Below, piece after piece: positions 62,016 through 64,000 of a stretch of 64,000 nt of DNA. The translations under genes and the position numbers were made by a program. The stretch is from Antilocapra americana (lineage: Eukaryota; Chordata; Mammalia; Artiodactyla; Antilocapridae): positions 40,141,454 to 40,205,453 of the forward strand of contig ML661885.1 in the NCBI GenBank assembly GCA_007570785.1, read 5' to 3'. The notes beneath the pieces are model-generated. The model was not told the DNA's origin, made no database searches, and worked only from the letters and a program-made list of their open reading frames with translations. How positions within the stretch are numbered: position 1 is the first letter of the stretch; every line of letters begins with the position of its first letter.

Positions 62016-62505
62016 AATTGCATCTCTTAAGCCCCTCTTAATTTACAGTTTCCTACTACTGACCACTAGTGATACTGGGCACCTTTCCCTTGCAGATTCA
62101 CCACTTGTGTGTATATCTCATTTTGTGAAATATCTGTTCAAGTCTTTTGCCCAAGTTTTTAAAAACTGGGCTTTCTTACCTTTTTATTGAGGTATAGAAG
62201 TTGTTTATATATTCTGAACACAAGCCCTGTGTGTGCGTGTGTGTGTGAAATATTTTCTCCCATCCTGTGACTTGTCTATTCATTCTCTTAAAGGTTATCT
62301 TTTGCTGAGCAGAGGTTTTAATTTTTGTGAAGTTCAGTATATCAAATTTTTCTTTCTTCATGCTATTTGGGTCCTTCTCTGTACTCAGTAAAGGTATTAT
62401 ACTTAATATTATTAAATTCCTTTATGATTATTGGAGCAAGGTGATGAAGGTCACTAATTAGCAAAACCTTACAGGCTAAGATGGTAAGTTATGGCATTTA
62501 AAAAT

Positions 62506-62775
62506 TTGAGATATAGTTAACACATTAGTTTTAAATGTACAATGATTCAATATTTGTATATACTGAGAATTGAGCACAATTGTTGCTAGTTAACATCCAT
62601 CACCACAGGTATTTATAATTTTTCTTGTGACAAGAACTTTTAAGATCTCTCTTTGCAACTTTCAAATATATAATACACTGTTGTTAACTGTAGTCACTAT
62701 TCTATACATTATACCTCCATGACTAATTTTATAACTGGAAGTTTGTACCTTTCGATTCTGTTCACTCATCTTGCC
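62506..62775 (-). mobile_element. Old L1 3' end, minus orientation
   Basis: The plus strand reads 'tatagttaacacattagttt', 'gctagttaacatccatcacc', 'tctttgcaactttcaaatat' and 'taactggaagtttgtacctt'. It is related to the 39710-40000 segment in PABPC1 intron 7. Confidence 0.75.
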
Positions 62776-62953
62776 TGTGGCATGTTTTCAAAAAATGTCT
62801 GTATTATTTTGTCCTCTCACTTATTCTAAGAATAACAGCTCCTCTTAAAAATGATTCAAAATAAAGCAGAAAGTAAAAGCTCTTCATTACTGGGTGTAAA
62901 CAGGGGTGTGGTATTGGTGATGTGGAGCTGTGAAGTAAAACATAGAAATGTCT

Positions 62954-63169
62954 GAAAGCGAAAGTGGAGTCACTCAGTTGTGTCCAACTCTTTGGGACCC
63001 CATGGACTGTAGCCCACCAGGTTCCTCCATCCATGGGATTTTCTAGGCAAGAGTACTGGAGTGGGTTGCTATATCCTTCTCCAGCGGATCTTTCCAACCC
63101 AGGGATTGAACCCTTGTCTCCCATGTTGTAGGGCTGATGCTTTATCGTCTGAGCCACCAGGGAAGTCTT
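62954..63169 (-). mobile_element. Bov-tA SINE with 11-bp target-site duplication
   Basis: The plus strand reads 'gaaagcgaaagtggagtcac' to 'gtctgagccaccagggaagt'. TAGAAATGTCT flanks it at 62943-62953 and 63170-63180. A third copy of that 11-mer at 63199-63209 shows the target itself was locally duplicated. Confidence 0.93.
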
Positions 63170-63419
63170 TAGAAATGTCTATTTCTAATGACATTTAATA
63201 GAAATGTCTATTACATCCTAAAAGAATGATTTTTACACTTTCAAATCTTGACATGACCAAATCAAACAATCACGCCCATGTTTAAGGCTCCAAATCAAAA
63301 TATGCCCTACTGGGGAACAGCTAGATGGAAATGTCCTGTTACTCTGCTGAGTGTACTGGTTTTTAAGTCAGTTTAAGCTTTTTACTTGGAAACAATCACA
63401 AGTTAAAGAAAAGTTAGAA

Positions 63420-64000
63420 ATATAATACAAAGAAAAATTTTTCTAAACCATGTGTGAGTTGGTTGCCAACCTGATTGCAGCTTTCTGTCAAACAGTTTCT
63501 GTTTTCTATAAAAGGAATTTTCCTACAGAACTGTAATATCACTATCTGTAGTATTGATGCATTATGGCCATCCAGCCCTCAGGCCCCATGTAAGTTTCTC
63601 CAATTGTTTCAATGATGTCCTTTATAGAAGAGGGTCTAGTTTAAAAGCATGTGTTACATTGAGTTGTCATGCCCTTTTTTCTTCTTCAACTTGGGGCAGT
63701 TTCTTGGTCTATTCTCAGCCTTCCTGACCTGGATGCTTTGGGATCCGAGAGCATATCCTTTACTTCAGGTGTATCTGATGTCTCCTTTCTGTGAGATTGA
63801 GAGCATGTATATTTTTGGTGAGAATGTCACAGAACTGGTGCTGCTTTCTTCCCATCACATCCTGCCACTCGGCCCCAATTTCCATTTGTCCCATGACTGA
63901 TGATGTGCAGTTTGAAAACCTAAGTTGGTATTTGACCCTGTAAAGTTGCTATTTTCCCCTTTGTATTTAATAATATTTTGTAAGAAGTATTTTGAAACTA
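63420..64000 (-). mobile_element. Old L1M 3'UTR, minus orientation, running off the window
   Basis: The plus strand carries inverted L1M 3'UTR phrases: 'gatgtcctttatagaagagg', 'gagttgtcatgccctttttt', 'tctgatgtctcctttctgtg', 'gtgctgctttcttcccatca' and 'taataatattttgtaagaag'. The ORF at 63649-63900 is a reading of this relic. Confidence 0.7.

Larger units (their letters stand above)
60970..62505 (-). mobile_element. Old L1M 3' region, minus orientation, interrupted
   Basis: The plus strand carries inverted L1M 3'UTR text at 61030-61140 ('ttcccatcacccactttcaa', 'gattattttgaagcaaactt'), 61265-61545 ('aaccacaatgccatcattcc', 'aaaatatccagtcagtactc', 'ttgatcttggttgacatgtc') and again after the SINE array ('aattgcatctcttaagcccc', near 62020). 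It is interrupted at 61136-61255 and 61546-62015. A (TG)n tract lies at 62228-62248 and another at 61431-61446. Confidence 0.7.

Noticed and set aside
45422..64000. Exons of genes that flank PABPC1 in other mammals (SNX31, YWHAZ)
   Set aside because: No splice-flanked segment encodes recognisable sorting-nexin or 14-3-3 residues. The intergenic distances in other mammals suggest they lie outside this window.

Overview
This is a ruminant (bovid) nuclear genome window. The evidence is the density of Bovidae-type repeats (BovB LINE copies, Bov-tA/Bov-A2 SINEs, ruminant L1 3' ends and 5'UTRs) on top of old mammalian repeats (MIR, L2-like, MER5A-like, L1M). The sequence alone does not separate cattle from other bovids. 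All family names are recalled by eye; no repeat or protein search was run.

One protein-coding gene is supported: a complete PABPC1 (cytoplasmic poly(A)-binding protein 1) on the plus strand. It has a CpG-island promoter with a TATA box (28243) and a predicted start at about 28270 in a pyrimidine-rich TOP-like tract. The 5'UTR carries six oligo(A) tracts. Fourteen coding exons (28801-44165) join to 1911 nt, encoding 636 residues plus stop, and a separate 3'UTR exon (44972 to about 45421) ends at an AATAAA signal. All exon phases join and every intron is GT-AG. The order is four RRM domains, a Pro/Ala-rich linker and a C-terminal MLLE domain.

Layout: 1-27 kb is intergenic, made of BovB copies, SINEs, MIR/L2-like relics and a nested L1/BovB/LTR composite (15.6-20.0 kb). 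27.36-29.34 kb is the CpG island and promoter. 28.27-45.42 kb is PABPC1, whose introns hold a BovB 5'-end fragment (intron 2), SINEs (introns 2, 3, 8), L1M remnants (intron 7) and a MIR (intron 13). 45.4-50 kb is mostly unique intergenic sequence with scattered SINEs and a MIR. 50.2-64 kb is a LINE graveyard: a fairly well kept ruminant L1 3' end, then several kilobases of older L1 with younger SINE and L1 insertions nested inside. I found no second gene and no exon of the usual neighbours.

The window does not show a new multigene system. The observations most worth checking are the autoregulatory architecture of the PABPC1 leader, a weak exon 6 donor with an in-frame alternative site 21 nt downstream, tandem donors at exon 2 beside a LINE insertion, and the nested-insertion chronologies.
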